DNA of 64,000 nt from Sphingomonas sp. (GCA_017418975.1 JAFOMG010000024.1:226179-290178), one strand, 5' to 3'. Shown: positions 8,946 through 18,611, counted from the stretch's first letter. The notes: generated by a model from the sequence alone, not told the origin. Translations and numbers: made by a program.

Positions 8946-9259
8946 GCGAAATCCCCGATCTCCAATCCGGGGCCCGTGCCCGGATCACACGCACCGACAT
9001 GGGCTTCGCGCGGAACGATCGCACCCCCGCCCCGGGGTCCGGAATGGAAACACAGGGTTTCCGGCCGCGAAGCCGGGGCCACACGCATCGAGAAAGGCCG
9101 GCCGGCCTGGGAAAGCCCGGCTAGCCATGGCCAGCCGATGGCGCGGGAATGGCGGGGCACGCCCGCTTCCCGTGCGGGCAGGTCTTGCCGCGGCGCCCGC
9201 CCCGCTACGGCATACGCGACGTCCGATCCGGATAAGACGGTCGCTCGGACCGGCAGCGG
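8946..9259. other. intergenic region without a recognised gene
   Basis: About 314 bp of GC-rich sequence between the LLM oxidoreductase and the LysR gene. Short open frames occur on both strands but none has a convincing ribosome site or protein-like composition. It presumably holds the LLM promoter and the LysR terminator. I see no clear hairpin or operator. Confidence 0.4.
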
Positions 9260-10195
9260 CTATGCAATGCGTCCCGGCTTGTGATCGGCCTGCCCCAACT
9301 GGATAGAAGCGGCTGCGGCGCGAAACGCCGGAACGACCCAATCGCGGAATCGGGCGACCTTGCGGCTGCGCCTCTGGTTTTCGGCATAGACGAACCAATA
9401 GGCGGTGCCTTCATCGGCCACCTGGGCGAAGGGACGCACGAGGAGGCCGCTCGCGAGCTCCGAGCGCCAGAGCATCGGGGTCATCAGCGCAAGACCATGC
9501 CCCGCGATCGCCGCCTGGCCTTCGCTTGCCTGCGAGTCCATGCGAATTCCGCCGCGCCTGGAATCGTTCATGTCCTCCATCCCGGCGCTCCGGAACCATA
9601 TCGGCCACCATCGATCCTGCGGGCTGATCCGTTGCATCTCCCGCGCTTCCCGCGCGTCCAGCGGTAGAGTGCGCCCCGCGACTAGCGCCGGACTGCACAT
9701 CGGAGTGAAAAACACCGTCGCCAGATGATCGGCCTTCAGGGCCGGCCAGTCCCCGCGGCCGGTTCGTATGGCGACATCGATGCGGGATTCCGCGAAGTCG
9801 ATCACCGCGCTGCTGACTTCCAGCTCGATCTCGATATCCGGATGCGCGGCGTGAAAGGCTCCGATGTTTCGCGCAAGCCAGTTGTTCGCGATGCTCGCGG
9901 TCGTGGCGATGCGCAGCACCGTTTCGCTCTCGCCGGTCAGCTCGTCGAACGCCATCTCTATCTCATCGAAAGCGGTCGCCAACCGCGCTGCGACGCGGGC
10001 ACCGCCGGCAGTCAGTTCGGCGCGCCTTCCCCGCCGGAAGAAAAGCGGCTCGCCGACCCGCTCCTCGAGTATCTTGATCTGATAGCTGATGGCGGCCTGG
10101 GTCATCCCCAATTCCGCCGCCGCCGCCGTGAAGGTGCCGTTGCGCGCAACCGCTTCAAACGCTCGGACTGCAGGAAGCGGTGGTAGCCGTCGCAT
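9260..10195 (-). CDS. LysR-type transcriptional regulator (GcvA-like)
   Basis: A 311-residue LysR regulator. The N-terminal winged helix-turn-helix is standard (LPAVRAFEAVARNGTFTAAA, then MTQAAISYQIKILEERVGEP), followed by FFRRGRRAELTAGG. The effector domain begins near residue 90 (TVLRIATTASIANNWLARNI) and ends HGLALMTPML, SGLLVRPF and AYWFVY, as in GcvA-like regulators that often adjoin oxidoreductase genes. The start is the internal ATG before RRLPPLPAV; the longer upstream frame is not protein-like. The target is unknown, but the LLM oxidoreductase just downstream is the obvious candidate. Confidence 0.9.
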   Translation of the reverse strand: MRRLPPLPAVRAFEAVARNGTFTAAAAELGMTQAAISYQIKILEERVGEPLFFRRGRRAELTAGGARVAARLATAFDEIEMAFDELTGESETVLRIATTASIANNWLARNIGAFHAAHPDIEIELEVSSAVIDFAESRIDVAIRTGRGDWPALKADHLATVFFTPMCSPALVAGRTLPLDAREAREMQRISPQDRWWPIWFRSAGMEDMNDSRRGGIRMDSQASEGQAAIAGHGLALMTPMLWRSELASGLLVRPFAQVADEGTAYWFVYAENQRRSRKVARFRDWVVPAFRAAAASIQLGQADHKPGRIA

Positions 10196-10764
10196 GCCGC
10201 TTGATAAAGCTTCTTGATAAGGCGAGTCGATCCTTTTGTTGGAAGCTCTCGCCAAAGATCCGCATCTCCCTCCCACTCGCTTCAAAGCCAGGAGGCCGCC
10301 ATGATCGACGAGATGTATGATCGCGCTTGGGTTGGACATCGCGAACGCTTCAGCCAGGACGCGCAGCTTCTGCTCCGGAAAGCCGGGGCGATGTTGAGGT
10401 CCATCCTCGAGCCCCGGCGACAGTCGGCGAAGGGAAGTTTCGCCGCCTCTGTCGGTGAACGGGAACGGGAAGTACCGGCGGCGGCGGCGGACGAGGGCTT
10501 GGCGCAGCGGGTCCGAGCGTCGCGTCATCGGCACGGCGTTTCTGCGGATCCTTGAGGACCGGATAGGCTTTGTCGAGGCGCTTGGCGCGCCGCTCGGCTT
10601 CGTCCTTGTCGCCTGCGAAGATAAGAGTCACGAGGGCGCCTGCACGTTCGTCCACACCTCGGGATAGCGACCGTTCGTTCATCCGGCGTGCGGCGCGCCC
10701 GGTGGGTGCCGGACGCGCCGTGGACATGGACGATGCTGCTGTCCGGATGGACCGCCCGTGCCCT
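10196..10764. other. 569-bp intergenic region with no confident gene
   Basis: This separates the LysR gene from the PRC-barrel-like gene. A reverse-strand frame (10350-10682) starts MNERSLSRGVDERAGALV and is briefly protein-like (AERRAKRLDKAYPVLKD), but it degenerates into proline and arginine runs. I leave it as unproven. Confidence 0.35.
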
Positions 10765-11622
10765 TTACTCCGCAGTCTTGTTGATCTCGCCCTTGCCCAT
10801 GATCGAGATCAGGGCGTTGCCGGAGCCGGTGAAGTTTGCGGCGGGCAGCGTGGCGGTCCTATCCTTCACCTTGACCAGCACCTGCTCGATCCTACCACCC
10901 GCGGCGGCGCGGACCGACTGGACGGTGCCGATCAGCTTGCCCTTGGCATCGGTGACCGGCATGCCGGCCGAGACCGGGAAGGCGCCGCTGCCATTGGCCG
11001 CAGCCGATCCCGCCAGCGTGAGCGTGCCGTTGCCGAGGGAGCCCGCGCCATTGGCGGCGCCCGTGGCGGCTGCCGAGACGCCATCGGTGCTCGGCACCGC
11101 ATTACGGGCCCGCGAGACAGTGTTGCCGGCGGTATCACGGGCGCGATCGGTTGCGGTGCCGGCCCGGTCTCGGACGTTCGAAACGGTTTCCCGAGTGCGG
11201 CCGAGCGCATTGCTCGCCGTGCCGCGCACCGCATCGGTGCCGATCAGTTGGGCATCGGCGCTGCCGCCCGCGCTTCCCGAGGCCGAGCCACTGCCGCCGA
11301 TCGTGCGGTCACCGACATGCGAACTGTTCGCCGCGGTCGAATCGAGCGCGCTTTCGTTCGACGCCTTCACACGGCCCTTGCGGGCATCGACGCTCTTCTC
11401 CGAGTGCGAAGCGCCGCGCAGACTGCCGGTGGTGTCGCTGGCGGTCGGCAGGCGACGCGTCGAACCGTCGATCATGCTGCCGAGCGTGCCCGTGCCCGAA
11501 CCGCCGATATTGCCGCCGAGGCCGCCGCCCAAGCCGCCACCGCCGCCGAGAATCTGCGCCGAAGCCGGAACCGCCGCGAGCGCGAGGGCGAGGAAAGCGC
11601 TGGTGCCGAGAAGCTTGATCAT
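10765..11622 (-). CDS. secreted Gly/Ser/Ala-rich protein with PRC-barrel-like C-terminus
   Basis: A 285-residue exported protein. The signal peptide ends AAVPASAQ, followed by a glycine-rich segment (ILGGGGGLGGGLGGNIGG). A long low-complexity Ser/Thr/Ala/Arg region contains ALGRTRETVSNVRDRAG and DTAGNTVSRARNAV. The final 70 residues (PVTDAKGKLIGTVQSVRA, IEQVLVKVKDRTATLPAANF) resemble a PRC-barrel. GGGAGA before MIKLLG favours this start over the ATG 6 bases upstream. It is likely periplasmic or surface exposed. Its role is unknown. It lies beside the subtilase and sigma genes, but separate transcription is likely. Confidence 0.7.
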   Translation of the reverse strand: MIKLLGTSAFLALALAAVPASAQILGGGGGLGGGLGGNIGGSGTGTLGSMIDGSTRRLPTASDTTGSLRGASHSEKSVDARKGRVKASNESALDSTAANSSHVGDRTIGGSGSASGSAGGSADAQLIGTDAVRGTASNALGRTRETVSNVRDRAGTATDRARDTAGNTVSRARNAVPSTDGVSAAATGAANGAGSLGNGTLTLAGSAAANGSGAFPVSAGMPVTDAKGKLIGTVQSVRAAAGGRIEQVLVKVKDRTATLPAANFTGSGNALISIMGKGEINKTAE

Positions 11623-11731
11623 TTCCATTCTCCCAAAATCCATTGGCATTGGGAGAACGGTGGCCCGATCGCGTTTAATCCCGGCGCGCCGAAAAAATTC
11701 GGGATCGGTAACTTTCCAAAATGAAATCAGT

Positions 11732-12961
11732 TCATTGCACAGGCGTCCGACATGCCTCGCACAGCACCCCGCGGCCATAGAGCTTGTCCGTACCGCGCGA
11801 TCCGGCGTCGCGCGCTTGGGCATCGACCTTGGCCATTGCCGCCCGCAGGCCCGCGGAATCCGGTGCCGGATAGAAGCGTGCGATCGTCGCTGCGGCGAAG
11901 GGGGCGGCAAAGGAGGTGCCGCGCACGCGCATGGTGCGCCCACTCGCTCCCATCGCCAGCATGTCGGCACCGGGAGCGGCATAGTCGAGATGGCCCGCGC
12001 GCCCGGCCTCGATCAGCGCACGACCGCGTCCGTCGATGCCGGTCACCGCGACCACGCCGGCATAGGATGCCGGATAGGCTGGTGGCGCTGCCGGGCCGTT
12101 ATTGCCGACCGCCGAAACGATCACCGTTCCGCGTGCCTGTGCTGCCGCGATCACCCGCCCGAGCACGGGATTGGGCGGACCGACCAGGCTGATCGTGACC
12201 ACGCTCACCCGGTTCTGGACCATCCAGCCGATCGCCCGCGCGATGGCGGTTGCGTTGCCGCCGGCGGGATCGCTGCCATAGACATCGGCTGAAGCGATCC
12301 GCGCGCCGGGCAGGCCACCGCGCACCAGGCCGGCACCCGCTATCAGCGAAGCGACGGCGGTCCCGTGATCATTGGCCCGCGGCGCGCCGGCGGCGAAGCC
12401 GGATGTGAGAGCGGCACCGGCCGCGCCGCCGTCGATCACGCCGACCAGCGGCCCATTGCCGGCATTGACTGGAGCCGCATGCCCCGGGACCGCTCCGCTC
12501 GGCGCGTGGAGCTGATCGGCACTCACCTCATGCCCGCCAAGCTTGCGAAGCTCACGGATCGCTTGCCCCAGCGAGCGCCCGCGCGGCGCCGAGAGGCGCA
12601 CGAAGCCGACGCCGAGCACCTCATCGCGCGCGATCACCGCATAACCCTTGGCCGTAGCCCTCGCGATCAGCGCGTCGTCTGGATCGTCGACGATCACTTC
12701 CCCAGCGCGCGCGGGAAAGCCCTCAGGGTCGAGCGCGATGTGGTCGGGATGTTCGCGAACCAGCTTGGCCGCGGCGGCGCGCCGGACATCCTCGAGCTGC
12801 CGCGCCACATTGCCGGTCACGCGTTCCAGGTCCTGCCCGATCTCGTTCAGCACCGGCCTTGCCGGCAGGGGTAGCGATGGCAGGGGCGGCGCGAGCTGGG
12901 CGCATGCGGGCTGCGCCGTCGCCAGCGAAATCAGCCCGGTCCAGTGCCATATGCCGCGCAT
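11732..12961 (-). CDS. secreted S8 family serine peptidase (subtilisin-like)
   Basis: A 409-residue exported subtilase. After a signal peptide (ending ATAQPACAQ) comes a propeptide-like region of about 140 residues, then the catalytic domain. The aspartate is in LVGVIDGGAAG (near residue 175), the histidine in NDHGTAVASLIAG (near 199) and the serine in RGTSFAAPFAA (near 348). The oxyanion Asn is in SAVGNNGP. The ATG used follows AAGGG; earlier ATGs lack a ribosome site. The gene is divergent from an ECF sigma/anti-sigma pair 88 bp away. I know this arrangement from other sphingomonads, and it suggests the peptidase is a target or a sensor-side component of that pair. Confidence 0.9.
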   Translation of the reverse strand: MRGIWHWTGLISLATAQPACAQLAPPLPSLPLPARPVLNEIGQDLERVTGNVARQLEDVRRAAAAKLVREHPDHIALDPEGFPARAGEVIVDDPDDALIARATAKGYAVIARDEVLGVGFVRLSAPRGRSLGQAIRELRKLGGHEVSADQLHAPSGAVPGHAAPVNAGNGPLVGVIDGGAAGAALTSGFAAGAPRANDHGTAVASLIAGAGLVRGGLPGARIASADVYGSDPAGGNATAIARAIGWMVQNRVSVVTISLVGPPNPVLGRVIAAAQARGTVIVSAVGNNGPAAPPAYPASYAGVVAVTGIDGRGRALIEAGRAGHLDYAAPGADMLAMGASGRTMRVRGTSFAAPFAAATIARFYPAPDSAGLRAAMAKVDAQARDAGSRGTDKLYGRGVLCEACRTPVQ

Positions 12962-13048
12962 TGCCGCGCCCTTCTTGCACAAAATGAAGATCATGTGGAT
13001 TAAACGCCGCACGCCGTCCGTTTCATCCGCGGACAAGAGGAACTGGGT

Positions 13049-13534
13049 TTGGCGGCTTTCGAGGAGAACCTGCTGGCGCTGCTGCCGCGATTGCGGCGCT
13101 TCGCCCGCGCACTCGCCCGTGACGCCGCCGATGCCGACGATCTATGTCAGGTGGCGCTGGAAAAGGCGCTGCTGGCACGCGCATCATGGCAGCCAGGCAC
13201 ACGGATGGACAGTTGGATGTACCGGATCATGCGCAACAGCTGGATCGACGTCACCCGCAGCCGCACCCGCGCCGCGCAGACTTTCGTCGATGCCGATGCA
13301 GGGCTCGGTGTCGGCGCCGATGGTGGGGCCGAGGCGCGCGTGGCGCTCGGCGAGATCGACGTCGCGCTACACATGCTGCCCGATGAGCAGCGCGAGGCGG
13401 TGGCGCTCGTGTTGATCGAGGGGCTGGCGTACAAGGAGGCAGCCGAGATCCTCGACGTGCCGATGGGCACACTGACTTCCCGGCTGGTGCGCGGGCGACA
13501 GGCGCTGATGGCGCGGTTGGGAGAAGCGGCATGA
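13049..13534 (+). CDS. ECF-type RNA polymerase sigma factor
   Basis: A 161-residue sigma-70 family factor. Region 2 is visible as LPRLRRFARALARDAADADDLCQVALEKAL, continuing to DSWMYRIMRNSWID. Region 4 is LPDEQREAVALVLIEGLAYK followed by EAAEILDVPMGTLTSRLVRG. The start is a TTG preceded by AAGAGGA at 7-base spacing; no in-frame ATG is available upstream. The stop overlaps the anti-sigma start by 4 bases. It is likely held inactive at the membrane by the next gene product. The divergent subtilase is a plausible regulon member. The stimulus is unknown. Confidence 0.92.
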   Translation: MAAFEENLLALLPRLRRFARALARDAADADDLCQVALEKALLARASWQPGTRMDSWMYRIMRNSWIDVTRSRTRAAQTFVDADAGLGVGADGGAEARVALGEIDVALHMLPDEQREAVALVLIEGLAYKEAAEILDVPMGTLTSRLVRGRQALMARLGEAA

Positions 13535-14217
13535 GCATCGATCCCGAGATGCTGATGGCCTATGCCGATGGCGAACTGGGCCCGCTCGAGGCCAGGCGCG
13601 TGGAGCGCGCCATTGCCGAGGATCCGGCGCTCGGCGAGGAAGTCGCGCGCCACCGCGCGCTGCGTGCCCGGCTGAGCGGCCATTTCGCACCCGTGACGGA
13701 GGAGCCCGTTCCCGATCGGCTTGCCGCGATGCTGCGCAGCAACCTGGTCGAGCTTCCGGTACGCAAGCCCGTCGCGCGCATTGCCGCATGGATGCGCTTG
13801 GGGGGCGCGGCGGCGGCGTCGCTCGTGCTCGGACTCGCCATCGGGCATGGTCTGCGGGACAGGGGCGTCGTGCAAACCCGGAGCGACCAATTGTACGCCG
13901 CCGGTACTTTGGCCAGCGCGCTCGATGGCAAGCTCGCCGCGGACCAGGGCGCGACCCAGGTGCCCGTGACCTTCCGCGATGCCGGAGGCAGCTATTGCCG
14001 CGTCTTCATCTCGCGGGCCGTGGAGGGCATCGCATGTCATGACAGGCAAGGCTGGGCACTGCGCCAGACCCGTGCAGGTGGTGCCATGGCGAAGACCGAC
14101 TATGTCCAGGCAGGCTCCACCGGCGCGGCCGTGATGGCGGCGGCGCAGGAGATGATGGCAGGCGCTCCGCTGGACGCCACGATGGAAGCCCGGGCGCGGG
14201 CTTCCGGGTGGAGATGA
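13531..14217 (+). CDS. membrane-anchored anti-sigma factor
   Basis: A 228-residue protein with the anti-sigma layout. The N-terminal cytoplasmic part is MLMAYADGELGPLEARRVER, then EDPALGEEVARHRALRARL. One transmembrane helix lies at about 88-107 (MRLGGAAAASLVLGLAIGHG). The periplasmic domain carries two cysteines (SYCRVFISR, GIACHDRQG). It overlaps the sigma gene by ATGA. There is no clear HxxxCxxC zinc motif, so it is not a ZAS-type anti-sigma. The partner is the upstream ECF factor. The periplasmic Cys pair could sense redox state, which is inference only. Confidence 0.83.
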   Translation: MSIDPEMLMAYADGELGPLEARRVERAIAEDPALGEEVARHRALRARLSGHFAPVTEEPVPDRLAAMLRSNLVELPVRKPVARIAAWMRLGGAAAASLVLGLAIGHGLRDRGVVQTRSDQLYAAGTLASALDGKLAADQGATQVPVTFRDAGGSYCRVFISRAVEGIACHDRQGWALRQTRAGGAMAKTDYVQAGSTGAAVMAAAQEMMAGAPLDATMEARARASGWR

Positions 14218-14361
14218 ACGGCCGGGAGAATTGGAAAAGGGCTGGGTTGCGCCCATTTCCAGTCGCTCCGGTTGCCCCGCATCGAGCCGGCTTCAATCGA
14301 TCGGTGTCGTGCGCAAGCGGACGGAGGCGCCCGGCCAGGCCGGGTACCTCCGTCAGCGGCA

Positions 14362-16389
14362 TCAGCGGGCCGGCAGGCTCGCCGCCAGGCCGCTCACGAA
14401 CTCGGCACCCGCCGGCACCTGCGCGGTCGATGCCTTGATCGAATCGCCGATCGGCTCGGCGCGGCCGCCAAGGCATTTGCCGAGGAAATTCTCGGCCACC
14501 GCATTGAAGGCGATATTGTTCTGGGGGCGGGCGAAACCATGGCCTTCGTCGGGGAACAGGACATAGGTCACCGGAATGTTCTTGGCGCGCATCGCCGCGA
14601 CGATCTGGTCCGATTCCGCCTTGTTGACCCGCGGATCGTTGGCGCCCTGGCCGATCAGCAGCGGGCGGACGATCGCATCGGCCTTGTAGAGCGGTGAGGC
14701 CGCATCGAGGAGCTTGCGTCCCTCCTCGGTCGTCGGGTCTCCCATCCGCTTGTAGAATTGCTGCTTGCCGGCCTCCCAATAGGGCGGGATCGTCTTGAGC
14801 AGGGTCTGCAGATTGGACGGCCCGACGATATCGACGCCGCAGGCAAACGCAGTCGGAGTGAAGGTAACCCCGGCAAGGGTGGCATAGCCGCCGTATGAGC
14901 CGCCCATGATCGCGACCTTGTCCGGGGTGGTCACGCCCCGCGCCACCGCCCAGCCGACCGCATCGAGCAGGTCGTCGTGCATCTTGCGGCCCCATTGCAG
15001 GTTGCCGGCGGTTATGAAGTTCTTTCCGAAACCGGTCGAGCCGCGATAGTTGACCGACAGCACCGCATAGCCGCGATTGGCGAGCCATTGGTGATAGCTG
15101 TTGTACCCATATTCGTCGCGCGCCCAGGGGCCGCCATGGACGAACAATATCATCGGCACGGGCTTGTTCGGCTTGCCATCGCCATCCGGGTCGGTACCGG
15201 CCGGGAGCGTGAGGTAGGACACGAGCGTAAGCCCATCGCGCGCCTTGATCTCCTCCGGGTACATGGCGACGAGTGGCGCGCCCTCGAGCTGCGGCCGCGA
15301 GACGTAGAGCGTGCTCAGCTTCCTGGCCTTGCGATCGAACAGATAGGTGGTGCTCGGCGCGACGACCGGATCGACCGAGACGATCCAGCGATCATCGGCA
15401 CGCGTGCGCGAGGCGACGATCGGCTCGCCCTTCAACTGCTTGCGCAGCCAGTCGAGATCGGCCCCGATCCCGGGATCGATCGCGGTCCATTCTTCCTTGA
15501 GATAGTCGATCGAATATGCCTGGACGCGGCCCGTCTCGGCATCGGCCATGACCCCGCCGATATCGGCCTTCGGACTCTCGGCGATCGTCGTCATCTTGCC
15601 GGTGGCGACGTCCTGCGCGAGCAGCGCCGCCGTGTCGCGCCCGCGCGAATCGGTCCAGTAGAGCGTCTTGCCGTCCGCGGTGAAGCCGGCGGGGCCGGTA
15701 GTCAGCGAATCATCGAGCCCGATCGTCACCAGCGGCGTTGCCTCGATCTTGTCGCCGGTCACGCGGAAATAGTCGCTGCCGCCGTCGTCGCGCTGCTTGC
15801 TCGCCATGCGCAGATTGAGCTGGTCGTCGGCCAGGAAGCCGGCATAGCCGTCATTCCGCATCACGAGCGTCAGCTTGCCGGTCTTGAGATCGAGGCTGTA
15901 GACATCGTGCCAGCGCGGATCGCGATTGTTGATGCCGAGCAGGATGCGGCCGGTGACGTGATTGCTGGTGCCGACCAGCTGGACACGGGTCTTCTCGAAC
16001 GGCGTGAGCAGCCTGGGCTCGCCCCCGGCGGGCGCCACGCCGTAGAGCAGGAAATTCTCGTCGCCACCCTTGTCGTTGATGAACATGATCTGCGAGCTGT
16101 CGGGCGCCCAGAAATGACTGCGGATGGGGCGCGTCTTCTCGGCAGTGAGCGGGCGCGCCTGGCCAGGGTCGGATGCCGGCGCGACCCAGATGTTGAGCAC
16201 GCCGTCGCGCGGAGCGATCCAGGATAGCCATTTGCCGTCCGGGCTGAGGCGCGCCTGCGTCTTGGTCGGATTGCCGAACAGGTCGTTGCGTTCGATCAGG
16301 CGCACTGCACCGGGGTCGGTCTGCGGCGCCGCTGCGCCCCCTGTCCCGACAGCCAGCAATCCAAGTCCGACCAGGTGAAGCGTCCGCAT
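14362..16389 (-). CDS. exported S9 family (prolyl oligopeptidase) peptidase
   Basis: A 675-residue peptidase with a signal peptide ([20 protein letters not shown]). An N-terminal beta-propeller-like part has repeated WxAPDS and [10 protein letters not shown] strands. The C-terminal alpha/beta hydrolase domain has the nucleophile in [13 protein letters not shown] (near 496), Asp in [12 protein letters not shown] (near 583) and His in [12 protein letters not shown] (near 613). It cleaves oligopeptides, probably in the periplasm, as do other exported S9C-type peptidases of sphingomonads. GGAGAA precedes the start. It is divergent from the acid phosphatase gene, with an 8+1+8 palindrome between them that may regulate both. 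Confidence 0.93.
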   Translation of the reverse strand: MRTLHLVGLGLLAVGTGGAAAPQTDPGAVRLIERNDLFGNPTKTQARLSPDGKWLSWIAPRDGVLNIWVAPASDPGQARPLTAEKTRPIRSHFWAPDSSQIMFINDKGGDENFLLYGVAPAGGEPRLLTPFEKTRVQLVGTSNHVTGRILLGINNRDPRWHDVYSLDLKTGKLTLVMRNDGYAGFLADDQLNLRMASKQRDDGGSDYFRVTGDKIEATPLVTIGLDDSLTTGPAGFTADGKTLYWTDSRGRDTAALLAQDVATGKMTTIAESPKADIGGVMADAETGRVQAYSIDYLKEEWTAIDPGIGADLDWLRKQLKGEPIVASRTRADDRWIVSVDPVVAPSTTYLFDRKARKLSTLYVSRPQLEGAPLVAMYPEEIKARDGLTLVSYLTLPAGTDPDGDGKPNKPVPMILFVHGGPWARDEYGYNSYHQWLANRGYAVLSVNYRGSTGFGKNFITAGNLQWGRKMHDDLLDAVGWAVARGVTTPDKVAIMGGSYGGYATLAGVTFTPTAFACGVDIVGPSNLQTLLKTIPPYWEAGKQQFYKRMGDPTTEEGRKLLDAASPLYKADAIVRPLLIGQGANDPRVNKAESDQIVAAMRAKNIPVTYVLFPDEGHGFARPQNNIAFNAVAENFLGKCLGGRAEPIGDSIKASTAQVPAGAEFVSGLAASLPAR

Positions 16390-16521
16390 TGCCGTTCTCC
16401 AAAGCGATGATGAAGCGGGATCAGCTTATGACTCGATACAACATGTCTCAAGGCGAGTGACCTGGGGCGCCCGGCAAGGCGCTTGTCAGGCCTGTGGATT
16501 TCTGCATAAGGCAATTGCTCT

Positions 16522-16538
16522 ATGATACAATGTATCAT
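16522..16538. promoter_or_regulatory. perfect palindrome between divergent S9 peptidase and acid phosphatase genes
   Basis: ATGATACAATGTATCAT has two perfect 8-bp arms around one central base. It lies 133 bp before the peptidase start and 53 bp before the phosphatase start. Size and spacing suit a GntR-type or similar dimeric repressor. A looser copy (GATACAACATGTCTC) is near 16434. The regulator is not in the window. Confidence 0.5.
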
Positions 16539-16590
16539 TCTCTGCAACTGGATGCCGCGGCTGGCGTTCGCAGCGGCGAAGGAAGTCGAC

Positions 16591-17388
16591 GTGAAATTGA
16601 TCAGGCTGTCCGTTCTGTCGGTGACCTTGCTTGCCGGAGCCGTGGCGGTTCAGGCGCGATCGGAGGGGCAAGGCTATCTGGCGCCGGGGACGTTCGACGT
16701 CCTGGCGATATTGCCGCCGGCTCCGGTGAAGGGCGATGCCCGCTATGAGGCCGACCGCCGGATTTTCCGGGAGACGCGTGCGCTGGTCGGTACGCCGCGC
16801 TGGGATATGGCAACCGGCGACGTTCCGACCGGGCAAGCCGATCTGATGCGCGATTTCAGCTGCGCGCTCGGCGTGACGATCACGCCGGCGAATGCGCCAC
16901 GCACCGAGGCGCTCGTGGCGCGTGCCCGGATCGATACCGGGCGCGGCACCAATGTCGCCAAGGATTTCTACAAGCGCAGGCGTCCGTTCTTGATCGACAG
17001 AGGTGCGATCTGCCAGCCCGCCAGGGAAGTGCTCGACAGCTATGACTATCCTTCCGGCCACACGACGCTGGGTTGGACATGGGCGATGCTGCTCGCCGAG
17101 CTGGCGCCCGATCGCGCGACCCAGCTTCTCGCGCGCGGCCGCGCTTATGGTGAAAGCCGGATCGTGTGCGGCGTGCACAATGCGAGTGCGGTCGAGGGCG
17201 GGAGGCTCTCGGCGACGGTGACGCTGGCCGCGCTCTCGTCCTCGTCTCAGTTCCAGGCCGATTTCGCAGCGGCGCGGGCTGAGCTGGCCGCGCTGCGAGC
17301 CACCGGCCCCGCGCCCGATGCCGGGATGTGCGCGCGTGAGGCGTCGCTCGTCGCCGAACCGATTTTCGATCCGGCGAAGCGGCGCTGA
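16591..17388 (+). CDS. PAP2-superfamily acid phosphatase (class A-like), atypical active site
   Basis: A 265-residue exported protein of the PAP2/class A acid phosphatase type. The signal peptide is MKLIRLSVLSVTLLAGAVAV. Motif 1 is KDFYKRRRPF, motif 2 is PSGHTT and motif 3 is SRIVCGVHNASAVEGGR. In motif 3 the family pattern SRx5Hx3D expects Asp four residues after the catalytic His, but Ala is encoded (GCG). Activity may be reduced, or another acid may substitute. The start is a GTG preceded by AAGGA at 7 bases; the ATG at 16522 lies inside the palindrome and has no ribosome site. The DUF1826 gene follows 3 bases after the stop. Confidence 0.85.
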   Translation: MKLIRLSVLSVTLLAGAVAVQARSEGQGYLAPGTFDVLAILPPAPVKGDARYEADRRIFRETRALVGTPRWDMATGDVPTGQADLMRDFSCALGVTITPANAPRTEALVARARIDTGRGTNVAKDFYKRRRPFLIDRGAICQPAREVLDSYDYPSGHTTLGWTWAMLLAELAPDRATQLLARGRAYGESRIVCGVHNASAVEGGRLSATVTLAALSSSSQFQADFAAARAELAALRATGPAPDAGMCAREASLVAEPIFDPAKRR

Positions 17389-17391
17389 GCG

Positions 17392-18054
17392 ATGGCGAGC
17401 AAGCATCAGGCGGTGCGCACCGAGCCCGTCCGCGCCTGGCGAGGCGTCCAAGCCCACGCGCTCGACGCTATCCTGCGGGATGCCGTCGATCTTGCGATCT
17501 GGGAGCGTGCGCTGGCCGCCGGGCTGAGCGCGGCAATCGGGCAAGCTGACCTCGGCGGAGTCGAGTTCCTCCGCTTCGAAACGCCGGCGGATCGCGTAGC
17601 CGAGGAATTGTGCCTCGCATTTCTGGAGGCGGGCATCGAGGGCGATGGCTGGGCGCTTGCCGAGGATGCGCAGCTGCTGGCATGTGCCTTTGCCCGCAAT
17701 CTCGGGATCGACGACGTTGCGATCCGGCTGGAGCATGTCACCGGGGACGCCTGCCGACGCTTCCATGCCGACTATGTCAGCGCGCGGCTGATCACCACAT
17801 ATTCCGGGCCCGGCACGCAATGGCTCGACGCCGAGGCCGCCGCGCGTCACGAAGCCGGGATTGCGCCGCACCCCACCGAAATCCGCCAGCTTCGCGAGGG
17901 CGATGTCGGCATCTTCAAGGGGCGCCGATGGCCCGGGGCAACCAGCATCGTCCATCGCTCGCCGCCGATCCTGGCAAGCGGGGCCGCGCGGCTGTTGCTG
18001 GTGATCGATCCGGCCAGATCCCAGCCAGGCCAAATCATGGGTGCTGCGCGTTGA
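17392..18054 (+). CDS. DUF1826 domain-containing protein
   Basis: A 220-residue protein I assign to DUF1826 from its layout. An N-terminal helical region (AIWERALAAGLSAAIGQADL) precedes a cupin-like second half with CRRFHADYVSARLITTYSGP, GTQWLDAEAA, LREGDVGIFKGRRW and IVHRSPPI. DUF1826 proteins often accompany metal-homeostasis genes, but the function is unproven. There is no signal peptide. It begins 3 bases after the acid phosphatase stop, so the two are probably co-transcribed. Confidence 0.75.
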   Translation: MASKHQAVRTEPVRAWRGVQAHALDAILRDAVDLAIWERALAAGLSAAIGQADLGGVEFLRFETPADRVAEELCLAFLEAGIEGDGWALAEDAQLLACAFARNLGIDDVAIRLEHVTGDACRRFHADYVSARLITTYSGPGTQWLDAEAAARHEAGIAPHPTEIRQLREGDVGIFKGRRWPGATSIVHRSPPILASGAARLLLVIDPARSQPGQIMGAAR

Positions 18055-18611
18055 GATATCCGGATCGATGTACGGGTTTTCGGCTGCCATCGCTGTCAGC
18101 CATGCGGCATACTCTCGAATTTCGGAGTCTTCCCGAAATCCTCCTTGCCGAAGAAGCGATCTCGGAAGAGCTAGCCCTAGTATAATTTGCGCAGCCGCGC
18201 CTTCCAGCACCGCCGCGACCGCAAAGGGGAGCCCGCTGCGCAAATGATTCACGATGTGCGCCAATCCCTCATGGAGGGCGTAATTCGCGAAATGTAATCG
18301 CACGCTTAAATCGCGTGCAAAGGCCAATCAAAGATTGATCGACCCGAATATACCGATCGTCGATCTCTATCCTAGCGGCACGCACGACCTGGACTTCGCT
18401 TCCACAGGCAGCCCAACTCTCGTGCCGCTCCCAGGGTTTGCTTTTCACCCCTGGCAGGCCGCCCTTCCCATATGCCTCTGGTGCCAATCACTACCGCCCT
18501 GGCCAAGGAGCGCACTTGCTCCGATGAAGGAATAACGCGTATAAGTTGTTATTATTTTCCTTCTGATTTTTGACGGTGTTCGATCTGGTTCTGTAGCGTC
18601 GAGGAGGCGAT
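18055..18611. other. 557-bp intergenic region before the radical SAM gene
   Basis: Base composition drops towards the right (AT-rich 18520-18590), consistent with the promoter of the radical SAM gene. Short frames occur on both strands. A reverse-strand frame ending near 18325 (LHFANYALHEGLAHIVNHL) is mildly protein-like, but no start, ribosome site or family is evident. No precursor-peptide gene stands out. Confidence 0.35.

Noticed and set aside
8946-9259. Forward and reverse short frames between the LLM oxidoreductase and LysR genes
   Set aside because: All are short and Arg/Pro-rich, without start signals.
10350-10682. Reverse-strand frame starting MNERSLSRGVDERAGALV
   Set aside because: Briefly protein-like, but it becomes Pro/Arg runs, lacks a clear ribosome site and overlaps nothing that supports it.
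18100-18327. Reverse-strand stretch containing LHFANYALHEGLAHIVNHL as a gene relic
   Set aside because: Composition is mildly protein-like, but there is no recognisable family and the frame runs on into the antisense of neighbouring genes.
18055-18500. Small frames before the radical SAM gene as possible RiPP precursors
   Set aside because: None is Cys-rich, none has a good ribosome site, and none resembles the C-x-P tail; the evidence is too weak to call.
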